A DNA stretch of 64,000 nt from NCBI RefSeq assembly GCF_000265385.1, contig NC_018013.1, forward strand, positions 2,445,001 to 2,509,000, given 5' to 3'. The position numbers were made by a program, and so were the translations under genes. Shown piece after piece: positions 9,039-17,583 of the stretch. The notes below the pieces were generated by a model, which worked only from the letters and a program-made list of their open reading frames with translations, was not told the origin of the DNA and did not search any database. The stretch is from Aequorivita sublithincola DSM 14238. Its GTDB lineage: Bacteria; Bacteroidota; Bacteroidia; Flavobacteriales; Flavobacteriaceae. Positions within the stretch are counted from its first letter, which is position 1. Each line of letters begins with the position of its first letter.

Positions 9039-9800
9039 TTAATCAATCTTCCGATACAAAAGCCACAGATTCACATACCTTTTAAATACCGAGAAAGCAC
9101 TTACATACGCCAAAACAAAACCTTCCTTGCCATCTAAAATTCCCAATCTAAAAATAAACTGATTTAAAAATCTATAAAAGGGTCGGAACAGAAAATGGTA
9201 GTAGTTCGGTTTCTTTCCTTTTTTGTAAAGCATTTGTGCTTGCAATGCGCTATATCGGTGTGCTTTTGCTGTGTAATCGTCAAAAGATTTGTAGGTGTGG
9301 TGCGGCAAAGTGTTTTTCAAATTTTCACTTTTGCCTTCAACTTCTAAAGTTTCGTGCACCAAATTTGCGTTGTATTCGCAATGATTTCTATTGAAAAAAC
9401 GCACTACGTAATCATTCTGTAAACCGCTGTATTTAATGCGTTTCCCCATAAAATAGAAATCGCGCTTTACGAAATAAGCTATTGCTTTTGGGTTTTTGGA
9501 TGTTTCAATTATTTCGTTTGCTAGCTCGGGAGTTATCTCTTCATCCAAATCAAAAAAAGTAACCCAATCATTTTTAGCTTTTGAAATGGCGAAGTTTTTT
9601 TGAACAGAAAAGTTGTCGAAAACACGCTGATAAACTGTAACTTTCTCGTGTTTTGAAGCAATAGCAACAGTTTCATCACTACTGAAAGAATCTACAATAA
9701 CAATTTCATCCGCAAACCAAAGACTCTTTAAATAGGCCTCAATATTGTGCGCTTCGTTGAGCGTAATTGCGATTGCGGTAATTTTTACAGGGTTTTCCAA
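9039..9800 (-). CDS. Glycosyltransferase family 2, WaaE/KdtX-like
   Basis: The 253-aa protein starts at TTG (MENPVKITAIAITLNEAHN). It shows ITLNEAHNIEAYLKSLWFADEIVIVDSFSSD and FFDLDEEITPEL, typical of LPS-core beta-glucosyltransferases of the WaaE type, and a hydrophobic C-terminus (FHFLFRPFYRFLNQFIFR). It is a paralogue of the 10666 gene. It is divergent from the deacetylase with 59 bp between start codons. Likely a lipid A-core or glycan transferase at the inner membrane. Confidence 0.85.
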   Translation of the reverse strand: MENPVKITAIAITLNEAHNIEAYLKSLWFADEIVIVDSFSSDETVAIASKHEKVTVYQRVFDNFSVQKNFAISKAKNDWVTFFDLDEEITPELANEIIETSKNPKAIAYFVKRDFYFMGKRIKYSGLQNDYVVRFFNRNHCEYNANLVHETLEVEGKSENLKNTLPHHTYKSFDDYTAKAHRYSALQAQMLYKKGKKPNYYHFLFRPFYRFLNQFIFRLGILDGKEGFVLAYVSAFSVFKRYVNLWLLYRKID

Positions 9801-9859
9801 AAATGGGTTGTAGTTTGCGTAAAAGTAATAATTTTACAGGGATAAATTTGAAAACTGTT

Positions 9860-10564
9860 ATGGCGAAGCTACCTATTTTAATGTATCATCACATTACCAC
9901 TGAAAAAGGAAAAGGGCTGACCATTTCCGTTGAAAACCTTGAAAAGCAATTCAAACATTTAGCTGAAAACGGTTACAAAACCTTTCATTTAAAGGAAGTG
10001 TTTGAAATGAAGGAGCTGCCGAAGGGAAAAAATATAGTCATAACTTTTGATGATGGTTATGTTAGCCAGAAAGATTTGGCGCTTCCTTTGCTGAAAAAGT
10101 ACAAGCTAAAAGCCACGTTCTTCGTTCCACTTGATTTTCTTGGAAAAACAGATAGTTGGAATACTTCTTCTTTGGAAATAATGACTTTGGAGCAATTAAA
10201 ATCACTAGATTCAAAAATAGTGGAGCTTGGTTTTCATTCTTTTTATCATGAAAAATACACAGAGCTTTCTAATGCCGAAATAGAAGCGGACACTCGTCGA
10301 TGCGTAGAATTTGTTTTTGAAAATAAATTGAATTTTTCAGCTGCTTTGGCCTATCCGTATGGTAAATTTCCAAAGGAAAAAGCGGAACTTGAAATTTTCA
10401 AAAGAATACTTCAGCAAAATGGAATTCATTTTGGTTTGCGAATTGGTAACCGAATAAACAGTTTTCCGTTTAAAAAACCTTTCGAAATAGAACGAATTGA
10501 TGTGAAAGGTGAGTTTTCATTATTAAAGTTTCGGCAGAAAATCAGATTCGGGAAACTTTTCTAA
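9860..10564 (+). CDS. Polysaccharide deacetylase (NodB/CE4 family)
   Basis: The 234-aa protein from MAKLPILMYHHITTEKG shows the CE4 pattern: the MYHH start, ITFDDGYVSQKDLALPLL (catalytic and metal Asp pair), LGFHSFYHEKYTEL (metal-binding H-x4-H motif) and ALAYPYGKF. It would remove N-acetyl (or similar) groups from a glycan; there is no signal peptide, so a cytosolic or membrane-attached role in glycan modification is suggested. A longer upstream frame was trimmed because it overlaps the divergent gene's start region. Confidence 0.88.
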   Translation: MAKLPILMYHHITTEKGKGLTISVENLEKQFKHLAENGYKTFHLKEVFEMKELPKGKNIVITFDDGYVSQKDLALPLLKKYKLKATFFVPLDFLGKTDSWNTSSLEIMTLEQLKSLDSKIVELGFHSFYHEKYTELSNAEIEADTRRCVEFVFENKLNFSAALAYPYGKFPKEKAELEIFKRILQQNGIHFGLRIGNRINSFPFKKPFEIERIDVKGEFSLLKFRQKIRFGKLF

Positions 10565-10665
10565 TTCAACCCTTCGACTGCGCTCAGGGTGACAGATTTC
10601 AGATTCAAAAAATTTAGTCGAGATCCGTCATCCGTCATCCAGCATCCGTCATTTATCATTCAACT
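10565..10665. repeat. Intergenic palindrome and short tandem repeat
   Basis: The gap holds CCCTTCGACTGCGCTCAGGG, an imperfect hairpin of a type often seen between convergent genes in flavobacteria, followed by a tandem of CCGTCAT/CAGCATC heptamers. It may act as a bidirectional terminator. Similar ATCNGTCATC heptamers occur at 17456-17480 and near 32010-32036. Confidence 0.45.
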
Positions 10666-11403
10666 TCATCTCATCCCTTTTCGAAGCAACATTAGCTTCA
10701 CATATCTTTCAAAAACGCCGTAGGCATTTACAGCGGCAACGGTCATTCCTGGAACGCCATCGCGGAAACCACCTTTTAAAATGAAGGAGCGAAAAAAGCG
10801 GTAGCTTGGTTTAAAAAGTAAGTAAAACCAAGTTGCTTTTTTATCTTTATCAAATTGCTGTTGCGCCTGAAACCAAGCGTACGATTCTTTTTTTGAAATA
10901 TAGTTGTCCAAACCTTTGTAGGTAAAATGGAGCATTTTGTTTTTTAGTTTTCCTATGCTTCCCTCACATTGCAATTTCTCGTGAACAGAGCCAGAAAATG
11001 CGGCAACTTCCCGTTTTACTAATCGCAAAACATCATCGCTGTGATGATAGAGAAAACGGTTCATATAAAAATGTGGAAAGTTTATTTTATAACCACCGTG
11101 TTTTGGGTTTTGGATGGTTTCCTTAATTTCGGCTTCCAGAGAATGTGTCACGCGTTCGTCTGCATCCACAAAGAGAACCCAATCGCCAGTTGCTTCTTTT
11201 AAAGCGGAATTTTTCTGGTTTGAGAAATTATCGAATTTTCGTTGAAGGAACTTTGTTGCGTAATTGTTCGCGATTTCAGGTGTGTTGTCTGTGCTGAAAG
11301 AATCAATAACGATTATTTCATCGGCAAATGCTACTGAAAAAAGCGCATCTTCAAGATAGGCTTCTTCGTTGAAAGTTGGTATGATTACGGTTAATTTCGG
11401 CAT
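10666..11403 (-). CDS. Glycosyltransferase family 2, WaaE/KdtX-like
   Basis: The 245-aa protein (MPKLTVIIPTFNEEAYLEDALFSV) has DEIIVIDSFSTDNTPEIA and FVDADERVTHSLEAEI, the same WaaE-type pattern as the gene at 9039. The C-terminus (FYLLFKPSYRFFRSFIL, VNAYGVFERYVKLMLLRKG) is also shared with that paralogue. It likely transfers a glucose-like sugar onto an LPS or glycan core; the specificity is inferred only from similarity in pattern. Confidence 0.86.
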   Translation of the reverse strand: MPKLTVIIPTFNEEAYLEDALFSVAFADEIIVIDSFSTDNTPEIANNYATKFLQRKFDNFSNQKNSALKEATGDWVLFVDADERVTHSLEAEIKETIQNPKHGGYKINFPHFYMNRFLYHHSDDVLRLVKREVAAFSGSVHEKLQCEGSIGKLKNKMLHFTYKGLDNYISKKESYAWFQAQQQFDKDKKATWFYLLFKPSYRFFRSFILKGGFRDGVPGMTVAAVNAYGVFERYVKLMLLRKGMR

Positions 11404-11404
11404 T

Positions 11405-11460
11405 TAGATTTACCACGAATTCACGAATAGCATGTATAAAAACATTCGTGTATTCGTGGT
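11405..11460. repeat. Inverted repeat ACCACGAATTCACGAAT / ATTCGTGTATTCGTGGT
   Basis: The two arms flank about 20 nt and form an imperfect hairpin. It belongs to the same dispersed palindrome family as 2217-2259. It lies in the divergent region between the 10666 and 11533 genes, so it is not obviously a terminator there. Confidence 0.45.
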
Positions 11461-11519
11461 GCTTTGTTTTATTCGAAATTACAACTTTTTGTTTCCTAAG
11501 CCAACTTGATAAATAACTT

Positions 11520-11527
11520 TATCTTTG
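11520..11527 (+). promoter_or_regulatory. TATCTTTG -7 box, leaderless start likely
   Basis: TATCTTTG is an exact TAnnTTTG match that ends only 5 nt before the ATG at 11533. Transcription would start at or next to the start codon, so the mRNA of the double glycosyltransferase may be leaderless. Confidence 0.45.
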
Positions 11528-11532
11528 CACAG

Positions 11533-13218
11533 ATGAAGCAGCTTGACACTTCCATAATTATAAGTACATACAATTCCACCGACTGGTTGAAGAAAGTTTT
11601 GTATGGCTATAATAATCAAACATATAGGCAATTTGAAGTGGTAATTGCGGACGACGGTTCCAATGACGAAACGCGGCAATTGCTGAATAGGATGGAAGCG
11701 GAGGTTTTTTACCCAATCGTCCATGTTTGGCATGAAGACAACGGTTTTCAGAAATCGCAGATACTTAATAAAGCCATTCAGCAGTGCAATACGGAATATA
11801 TTATTATGAGCGATGGCGACTGCATTCCGCGGAAAGATTTTGTGGAACAGCACGTTAAGTATCGCGAGGAAGGCTATTTTCTTTCAGGCGGTTATTTTAT
11901 GTTGCCGATGAATATTTCTGAAGAAATTACCAAGGAAGACATTTATACAGAAAAATGTTTTGATGTTTCTTGGCTTAAGAAAAATGGATTGGCTTCTTCC
12001 TTTAAAAATAACAAATTACATTCCGGTCCGCTGAAGGCTTCGTTTTTAAACTCTTTAACGCCTACCAATGCCAGTTGGAACGGTCACAATGCTTCAGGTT
12101 GGAAGAAAGATATTTTGGCAATCAACGGCTTTGATGAACGGATGCAATACGGCGGCCAAGACCGTGAACTTGGAGAGCGTTTGATCAACTTGGGCATAAA
12201 AAGCAAGCAGATTCGCTACAACGCGGTGGTGCTTCATTTGGATCATCCGCGTGGTTATAAAAACGAAGAGTCCATTAAAAAGAATCTTGCTATTCGCAAA
12301 CTTACCCGCGACCAAAAAATTAAATGGACGCCTTACGGTATTGTGAAAGGTGCTTCCACAACTCCTTATGTTTCAGTGATTGTGAGCACTTACAATCAGC
12401 CGGAATGGCTTCAAAAGGCACTTTGGGGTTTTGAGCAGCAGCTTGAAAAAAATTTTGAAGTTGTGATTGCCGACGACGGTTCTTCGCAAGAAACCAAAAA
12501 TTTGATTGATTCCTTCAAAGAAAATTCTTCATTAAATATAACTCACGTTTGGCAGGAAGATCACGGTTTTCAGAAAACAAAAATTTTGAATAAGGCCATA
12601 ATTGCTTCAAACGGGGAATACTTGATTTTTACTGATGGCGACTGTATTCCTCGAAAAGATTTGGTTTCAACACATTTGGGGCTTAGTCGTCCAGGATGTT
12701 TTCTTTCGGCTGGATATTTTAAATTGTCGATGAAAATTTCGAAGCAAATCACTAAAAACGATATTGAAACTCATCGCTGTTTCAATGCGAAATGGCTTTT
12801 GAAGCACGGCTTAAAAAAGACTTTTAAAATAAATAAACTTACTTCCTACGGTTTGAAGGAAGATATTTTAAACACTTTCACCCCAACAAGCGCCACTTGG
12901 GATGGAAATAATGCTTCTGGTTGGCGTAAAGATGTGCTTGCAGTAAACGGTTTTGACGAACGTATGCAATACGGCGGCGAAGACCGTGAAATGGGTGAGC
13001 GTTTGATGAACTACGGAATTAAGCCGCAGCAAATTAGATATAGCACCGTAACGCTTCATTTGGATCACGAACGCGGTTATGTAACTAAGGAAATGTTTGT
13101 GAAAAATAAAGCAATCCGAAAAGTGACAAAGCAGGAAAAGCTAGTTTGGACAGAACACGGGATTAGTAAATCTGCAAACCCAGAAAGTCTTTCTAAGCAA
13201 GAAATTTTAAAGAATTAG
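11533..13218 (+). CDS. Tandem double-domain glycosyltransferase family 2
   Basis: The 561-aa protein consists of two homologous GT2 units, about residues 1-275 and 282-555. Each has an ISTYN-type start, FEVVIADDGS, the metal site DGDCIPRKD, and a C-terminal NGFDERMQYGG-EDRE segment of the galactosyltransferase-like C-domain. Both halves keep all visible catalytic motifs, so this looks like an internal duplication that could add two sugars or alternate in a polymerase, as in two-domain synthases. ATG at 11533 was chosen because of the promoter box just upstream. It converges with the GT9 gene with a 4-nt overlap. Confidence 0.88.
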   Translation: MKQLDTSIIISTYNSTDWLKKVLYGYNNQTYRQFEVVIADDGSNDETRQLLNRMEAEVFYPIVHVWHEDNGFQKSQILNKAIQQCNTEYIIMSDGDCIPRKDFVEQHVKYREEGYFLSGGYFMLPMNISEEITKEDIYTEKCFDVSWLKKNGLASSFKNNKLHSGPLKASFLNSLTPTNASWNGHNASGWKKDILAINGFDERMQYGGQDRELGERLINLGIKSKQIRYNAVVLHLDHPRGYKNEESIKKNLAIRKLTRDQKIKWTPYGIVKGASTTPYVSVIVSTYNQPEWLQKALWGFEQQLEKNFEVVIADDGSSQETKNLIDSFKENSSLNITHVWQEDHGFQKTKILNKAIIASNGEYLIFTDGDCIPRKDLVSTHLGLSRPGCFLSAGYFKLSMKISKQITKNDIETHRCFNAKWLLKHGLKKTFKINKLTSYGLKEDILNTFTPTSATWDGNNASGWRKDVLAVNGFDERMQYGGEDREMGERLMNYGIKPQQIRYSTVTLHLDHERGYVTKEMFVKNKAIRKVTKQEKLVWTEHGISKSANPESLSKQEILKN

Positions 13219-14288
13219 GAAGAAAACTTCGAAAGATGATGTTCTAGAAAAGGTTTCAGTTTTGAAAGAATCATTTCTGGAGTTAATTCTTTGTAAAGTG
13301 AGTGAGGATCTTCTTCAATATTGCGTCTTTCTTCTAAAGTAAAGCTGCTGAAAAGATCAGGCTTTTCTTCTAATAAGTGAATAGAATCGTGGTGATCTCC
13401 ATCTTCAAAACTGCACCAATGTTCTTTGTTTACATAAGGCGAATAAATCGTGAAAGTCGGTTTGTCAAGTGCTTTGGTGATGTGAACGCTTCCACCTTCG
13501 TTTGAAACTAAGAGATCACATTTGTTCATTAATGTTATAAATCCGCGGATAGAGTCTTCGTAAATGTCGAGGTTTATTTGGTATTTGTTTTCACACATTT
13601 CATAAACCTTCTGCGCTTCTTCTTTTTGGTTTGGTGCGTAGTTGAATAGAACCGTACCGTGATAATTTTCGGTTATATAATTGATTATTTCAACCATATA
13701 TTCATACGGCATGGATTTTTGGGGCGTGCTGCCCAAAATGCCTAGCATAATCACTGGTTTTTGGAGGGAATCAATTCGGTTGTATTGTTTTTCTTCTTCA
13801 GTTAGGAAAATTTTTGGAGCGTATTCTGGTTCTTTTAGTTCAAAAACCGAGGCTATCATATTGATTCTGTCTTCAATTGCTTTCCCGCAATTTTTGGAGC
13901 GATGTTCTAAATGACTTATTGGATGGGTGTAAAACGGAAGTTTTAATTCTTTGTGGGCGCGTTTCAGTCCGATTCTGTATTCGGCACCAGAAAAGAGACA
14001 GATTAACCTGCTTTGTAGTTTGGAATATGGATCAAAAATAATATCATAATCTTCTTTTTTTATTTTTGAAATAGTCTGAAAAAGCTTGGTATAACTCTTT
14101 AGTTCTTTTTCTTTTACGGCGATAATTCGGTCAATGTTTGGATTGTTTTCAAGAACGCCAGAAGTATATTCATAAACAAAATAGGTTACTTCGCTTTGCG
14201 GAAAAACCTTCTTTATATTATTGGCAATGACGGAGCTGATGAGCACGTCGCCAATTCTTTTGTTTTGTATTACGAGTATTTTCTTCAT
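13215..14288 (-). CDS. Glycosyltransferase family 9 (heptosyltransferase-like)
   Basis: The 357-aa protein begins MKKILVIQNKRIGDVLISSVI, the N-terminal GT9 signature. A GT-B second half contains PVIMLGILGSTPQKSMPYEYM and LLVSNEGGSVHITKALDKPTFTIY (the S-x-x-x-x-H-A/T nucleotide-sugar motif). The family adds heptose or related sugars to the LPS inner core at the cytoplasmic face of the inner membrane. The exact acceptor is unknown. A Kdo-kinase-like gene follows divergently. Confidence 0.88.
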   Translation of the reverse strand: MKKILVIQNKRIGDVLISSVIANNIKKVFPQSEVTYFVYEYTSGVLENNPNIDRIIAVKEKELKSYTKLFQTISKIKKEDYDIIFDPYSKLQSRLICLFSGAEYRIGLKRAHKELKLPFYTHPISHLEHRSKNCGKAIEDRINMIASVFELKEPEYAPKIFLTEEEKQYNRIDSLQKPVIMLGILGSTPQKSMPYEYMVEIINYITENYHGTVLFNYAPNQKEEAQKVYEMCENKYQINLDIYEDSIRGFITLMNKCDLLVSNEGGSVHITKALDKPTFTIYSPYVNKEHWCSFEDGDHHDSIHLLEEKPDLFSSFTLEERRNIEEDPHSLYKELTPEMILSKLKPFLEHHLSKFSS

Positions 14289-14299
14289 AAAACTTGCTT

Positions 14300-14420
14300 T
14301 CGCAAAACTTAGGATAACCCCCTGCCCCCTAAAGGGGGAAGATACCCTTGTTCCAAAGGGGGAATATTGCTGTCTTTAAAATTCCTCCCTTTAGGGTTGG
14401 GGCAAGAATTTTAATGGATT
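14300..14420. repeat. CCCCTAAAGGGG-type palindromes in a divergent intergenic region
   Basis: Several small inverted repeats occur between the GT9 and kinase genes (CCCCCTAAAGGGGG at about 14326-14339, CCAAAGGGGGAA, CCTCCCTTTAGGGTTGGGG). They look like the common short flavobacterial intergenic palindromes. The same kind of sequence forms the last codons of cca. Confidence 0.5.
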
Positions 14421-14461
14421 ACCTTCGCAAAATACCTTTTTAGAATATATCTTTTTTATAA

Positions 14462-15208
14462 ATGCACGAGAATTTTGTAATTCATCCAAATTATTCCCAC
14501 TTAGCAGCAAAGCTAACGGATGTGCTTCATAATTTTTCAAAAAAAGGGGAATATGTTACAAAAGGGGAACGCAATGTTATAAAAAAGGTACAGATTGAGG
14601 AAACTTTCTTCAATATTAAAAAATTTAAGACACCGAATGCATTTCAGTCTTTGGTGTATCAATTTCTTAGGAAAAGTAAAGCGAAACGGTCTTTTGAGTA
14701 TGCTTCAAAGTTGATTGATTTTGGAATAAAAACTCCTTTCCCCGTGGCATATTTAGAAGTCTTTTCAGGTGGTTTGAAAGAAAGTTTCTATGTAAGTGAA
14801 CACGTGAATTATGATTTTGATTTCCGGGAATTAATACACAATCCGAAGTTTGAAAATAGAAACGAAATCTTACGTCAGTTTACGCAATTCACTTTTAAAC
14901 TTCATGAAAATGGCGTGAATTTTTTAGATCATTCTCCAGGAAATACGCTGATCGTGGATCGCGGTAACGATACCTACGAATTCTATTTAATTGATTTAAA
15001 CCGAATGCGTTTTGAACCGATGGATTTTAATGCGCGGATGCACAATTTTAGAAGGTTATGGCTTTCAAAAACAATGATGAAAGTGATGGCGCAGGAATAT
15101 GCCGAACTTTATAACAAATCTGTTGATGGCACTTATGCGCTGATGTTGCACTATAGTAGGGAGTTTCAGAAGAAGGTTAATAGTAAGAAGTTGCGGAGGA
15201 GGCGGTAA
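14462..15208 (+). CDS. Lipopolysaccharide (Kdo) kinase-like protein
   Basis: The 248-aa protein has a protein-kinase-like fold pattern: an invariant-lysine region (YVTKGERNVIKKVQI), then HENGVNFLDHSPGNTLIVD at about residues 146-165, which matches the catalytic loop D-x-x-P-x-N of the Kdo/WaaP/InaA kinase group, and YLIDLNRMRF as the DFG-equivalent Asp. It probably phosphorylates Kdo or another LPS inner-core sugar. It closes the glycan block on this side, next to the GT9 heptosyltransferase. The abiH cassette follows 31 bp downstream. Confidence 0.82.
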   Translation: MHENFVIHPNYSHLAAKLTDVLHNFSKKGEYVTKGERNVIKKVQIEETFFNIKKFKTPNAFQSLVYQFLRKSKAKRSFEYASKLIDFGIKTPFPVAYLEVFSGGLKESFYVSEHVNYDFDFRELIHNPKFENRNEILRQFTQFTFKLHENGVNFLDHSPGNTLIVDRGNDTYEFYLIDLNRMRFEPMDFNARMHNFRRLWLSKTMMKVMAQEYAELYNKSVDGTYALMLHYSREFQKKVNSKKLRRRR

Positions 15209-15215
15209 CATTTAA

Positions 15216-15237
15216 ACTCGTGTTAGCAACAGGCTTT
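15216..15237. repeat. Left end box of the abiH unit (GTTAGCAACAGGCTTTT)
   Basis: GTTAGCAACAGGCTTTT has the same layout as the left ends of units in the large array (for example GTTGGCAACTGGCTTT and GTTACCTGCTGGCTTT). It is complementary to the box at the other end of the gene (AGCTTGTGGCTAA, 16521-16533). Confidence 0.6.
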
Positions 15238-15239
15238 TC

Positions 15240-16496
15240 TCAGTTTAGTGGTTCGCAATATGTTTTATTAACAACTCTGTCTCTCATCAAGGTTTTGTCA
15301 TTAAAATTGCGAGATATATTTTTTATTATTTCACTAAAATTATTTTTGCCCTCTCCTTTATCGTGATAGAAAACTTTTATAGATCCACAATTTTCGTTTT
15401 CAAATATCGTGTTTAAAAGAGTTCTGTCCGAGATTCCACAAGAATGTCCCATCATAAAAACTTGGTAATTACCACTATTTATAAATTCAAGTAGCTTTTT
15501 ATAATTGTCTGTATCTAAATATTTTATTGACTTAATGTTTTCTAAATAGTCGTTGTTATCTAGTCTTTCAATGCTTTTGTAATCTTCATCGAGCTCATCT
15601 CCAAATCCAAAAATTATAGGGTTGTTATCTTCTTTTCTATTACTTCCGTGAATGTGCAAATATTCAAAAGATTTTCCAAGCCATTTTTCATCTGATGCTG
15701 GAAGTTTATATAGTGTATCGGTAAAAGTGTAATTGAAGTTTAAAAACAGTGTATTATCTGGTAGTAAATCGAAAAACCGATTTGCATCTTTTGATAAAAT
15801 AAATTTTTTCAATTCTTCAATGGATGCGTTATATCTCAAGACTGTCATTAGAGAAGAATTCTTTTCTGATAAATCGTTATGGGTAATGTTTTTTTCTATT
15901 AAATTTTTGGAGATGACTTTATAATTTTCATATTCTATATCCAATTTATGTTTTATCGAACTTTCAGAAAAATCTCTTAAATTAAAAATCGAATTTATTA
16001 TTTCCTGAATTCTATTCCTTGTTCTAAAAACATTTGCTGAAATGTTTTTATCAAAATCAAGTTCCACTTTCAATAAATAAGCTCCTAACAAATCTTTGAC
16101 TTTTGAAAAATCCGTATTTAATTCTTTTATAGAATAATTATTATTAATTGTATCACTAAAACAGTTTTTTAATAATTGATAGTATTCATTTTCAATATCA
16201 ACCCAGTTTTGGATATAACTTTTCTCGGAAATTTTGTCTAAAAATATATTTTTAAACTCTATACTAGTATTCCCACCTTGAATACTTCTTTTAAAATCAT
16301 TATATTTAAAGCCGGGTATCCATACAGAGGGAACATTTTTGATAGAAATAAAATCATCTTCATAAATTTCTTTACCTTCAAATTTCTGTACATTCTTAAC
16401 GGTTTGTGTCCAAAAATCTTCAAGAAAATTATTGTATGAAGTCGGTAAACCGTGAGCTAAATCAAAACCATTACCAATTAGTATTATTCTATTCAT
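15240..16496 (-). CDS. AbiH-family abortive infection protein
   Basis: The 418-aa protein starts MNRIILIGNGFDLAHGLPTSYNNF, the signature start of the bacteriophage abortive infection AbiH family, and has LFLNFNYTFTDTLYKL, YLHIHGS and FMMGHSCGISDRTLLN, all expected in that family. Members protect against phage, in several cases by cell death or arrest; the mechanism is not clear. The gene is AT-richer than its housekeeping neighbours and is bounded by complementary boxes like those of the cassette array 20 kb away, so it was probably acquired by the same route. Confidence 0.87.
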   Translation of the reverse strand: MNRIILIGNGFDLAHGLPTSYNNFLEDFWTQTVKNVQKFEGKEIYEDDFISIKNVPSVWIPGFKYNDFKRSIQGGNTSIEFKNIFLDKISEKSYIQNWVDIENEYYQLLKNCFSDTINNNYSIKELNTDFSKVKDLLGAYLLKVELDFDKNISANVFRTRNRIQEIINSIFNLRDFSESSIKHKLDIEYENYKVISKNLIEKNITHNDLSEKNSSLMTVLRYNASIEELKKFILSKDANRFFDLLPDNTLFLNFNYTFTDTLYKLPASDEKWLGKSFEYLHIHGSNRKEDNNPIIFGFGDELDEDYKSIERLDNNDYLENIKSIKYLDTDNYKKLLEFINSGNYQVFMMGHSCGISDRTLLNTIFENENCGSIKVFYHDKGEGKNNFSEIIKNISRNFNDKTLMRDRVVNKTYCEPLN

Positions 16497-16518
16497 TATT
16501 TTTCATTGTAATTTTTTT

Positions 16519-16550
16519 TCAGCTTGTGGCTAAAATGTGGATATACGCAA
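16519..16550. repeat. Right end box of the abiH unit and GGATATACGCAA
   Basis: The sequence CAGCTTGTGGCTAA matches the right ends of array units (such as CAGCTTGCAGGTAAC) and pairs with 15219-15232. Just beyond, GATATACGCAA (16540-16550) is identical to 62635-62645, the sequence next to the outermost cassette at the recombinase end of the array. Confidence 0.55.
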
Positions 16551-16610
16551 CAGTTTCATTTATTCCCATTATATAAAGCTATATTATTTTAACTTTATAA
16601 AATGCAGTCT

Positions 16611-17426
16611 TTAAACCGCAACCCCATACTCCCGAAGCGCATCATTCAAAGAAGTCTTTAAATTAGTACTCTCCTTCCGCACCCCAATAATCAACGCACA
16701 CGGCACTTGGTAATCGCCAGCAGGAAATTTTTTGGTATAGCTTCCAGGTATAACAACGGAACGTTCGGGAACATATCCTTTTACTTCTATAGGTTTTTCA
16801 CCAGTAACATCAATAATTTTTGTGGAAGCAGTAAGGACCACGTTAGCACCCAAAACAGCTTCTTTACCTACGCGAACGCCTTCAACAACTATACAGCGCG
16901 AACCTATAAAAGCGCCATCTTCAATAATAACGGGTGCGGCTTGTAGCGGTTCCAAAACGCCGCCAATACCTACGCCACCACTCAGGTGTACGTTTTTACC
17001 AATCTGTGCGCAACTACCCACAGTGGCCCAAGTATCTACCATAGTACCTTCATCTACATAAGCGCCAATGTTTACGTAGCTTGGCATTAAGATTACACCT
17101 TTAGAAATGTAGGCACCATGACGTGCAACAGCGTTCGGAACTACGCGAATTCCTTTAGCTTCATAACCAGATTTTAGCGGAATTTTATCGTGATACTCAA
17201 AAATACCAGCTTCCAAAGTCTTCATTTTTTGAATAGGGAAGTAGAGCACGATTGCTTTTTTAACCCATTCGTTTACTTGCCAACCGTCTGCAACAGGCTC
17301 TGCGCAGCGCAGTTTGCCCTCATCACAAAGGTTTACTACTTCGCGTATGGCGACGATGGTTTCTGGTTCGGAAAGAAGGGAACGGTCTTCCCAAGCTTTT
17401 TCTATGGTTTGTTGAAGTTCTGTCAT
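16611..17426 (-). CDS. dapD: 2,3,4,5-tetrahydropyridine-2,6-dicarboxylate N-succinyltransferase
   Basis: The 271-aa cytosolic enzyme of the succinylase branch of lysine/diaminopimelate synthesis is well conserved (RVVPNAVARHGAYI, VNIGAYVDEGTMVDTWATVGSCAQIGKNVHLSGGVGIGG). The hexapeptide-repeat left-handed beta helix spans about residues 95-230. I used MTELQQTIEKAWEDRS as start, which gives the usual family length; an upstream in-frame ATG would add 15 residues made of a CAGATGACAG-type repeat. Single gene, divergent from ruvX. Confidence 0.95.
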   Translation of the reverse strand: MTELQQTIEKAWEDRSLLSEPETIVAIREVVNLCDEGKLRCAEPVADGWQVNEWVKKAIVLYFPIQKMKTLEAGIFEYHDKIPLKSGYEAKGIRVVPNAVARHGAYISKGVILMPSYVNIGAYVDEGTMVDTWATVGSCAQIGKNVHLSGGVGIGGVLEPLQAAPVIIEDGAFIGSRCIVVEGVRVGKEAVLGANVVLTASTKIIDVTGEKPIEVKGYVPERSVVIPGSYTKKFPAGDYQVPCALIIGVRKESTNLKTSLNDALREYGVAV

Positions 17427-17567
17427 CTGTTGTCGGTTATCTGTTATAGGTTGGGCTTTTGTATCTGTCATCAGTCACCTAGCATCCAACTCGGGCATCT
17501 TTTCAACAAATATAAGCTTCATAATTCAAAATTGCGGTTCATAATAGTATAGTAATTCACAAACCCT

Positions 17568-17575
17568 TATTTTTG
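17568..17575 (+). promoter_or_regulatory. TATTTTTG -7 box of ruvX
   Basis: This exact TAnnTTTG match ends 8 nt before the ATG of ruvX, so a leaderless or nearly leaderless mRNA is likely. No clear -33 element was seen. Confidence 0.5.
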
Positions 17576-17583
17576 CAACCAAT

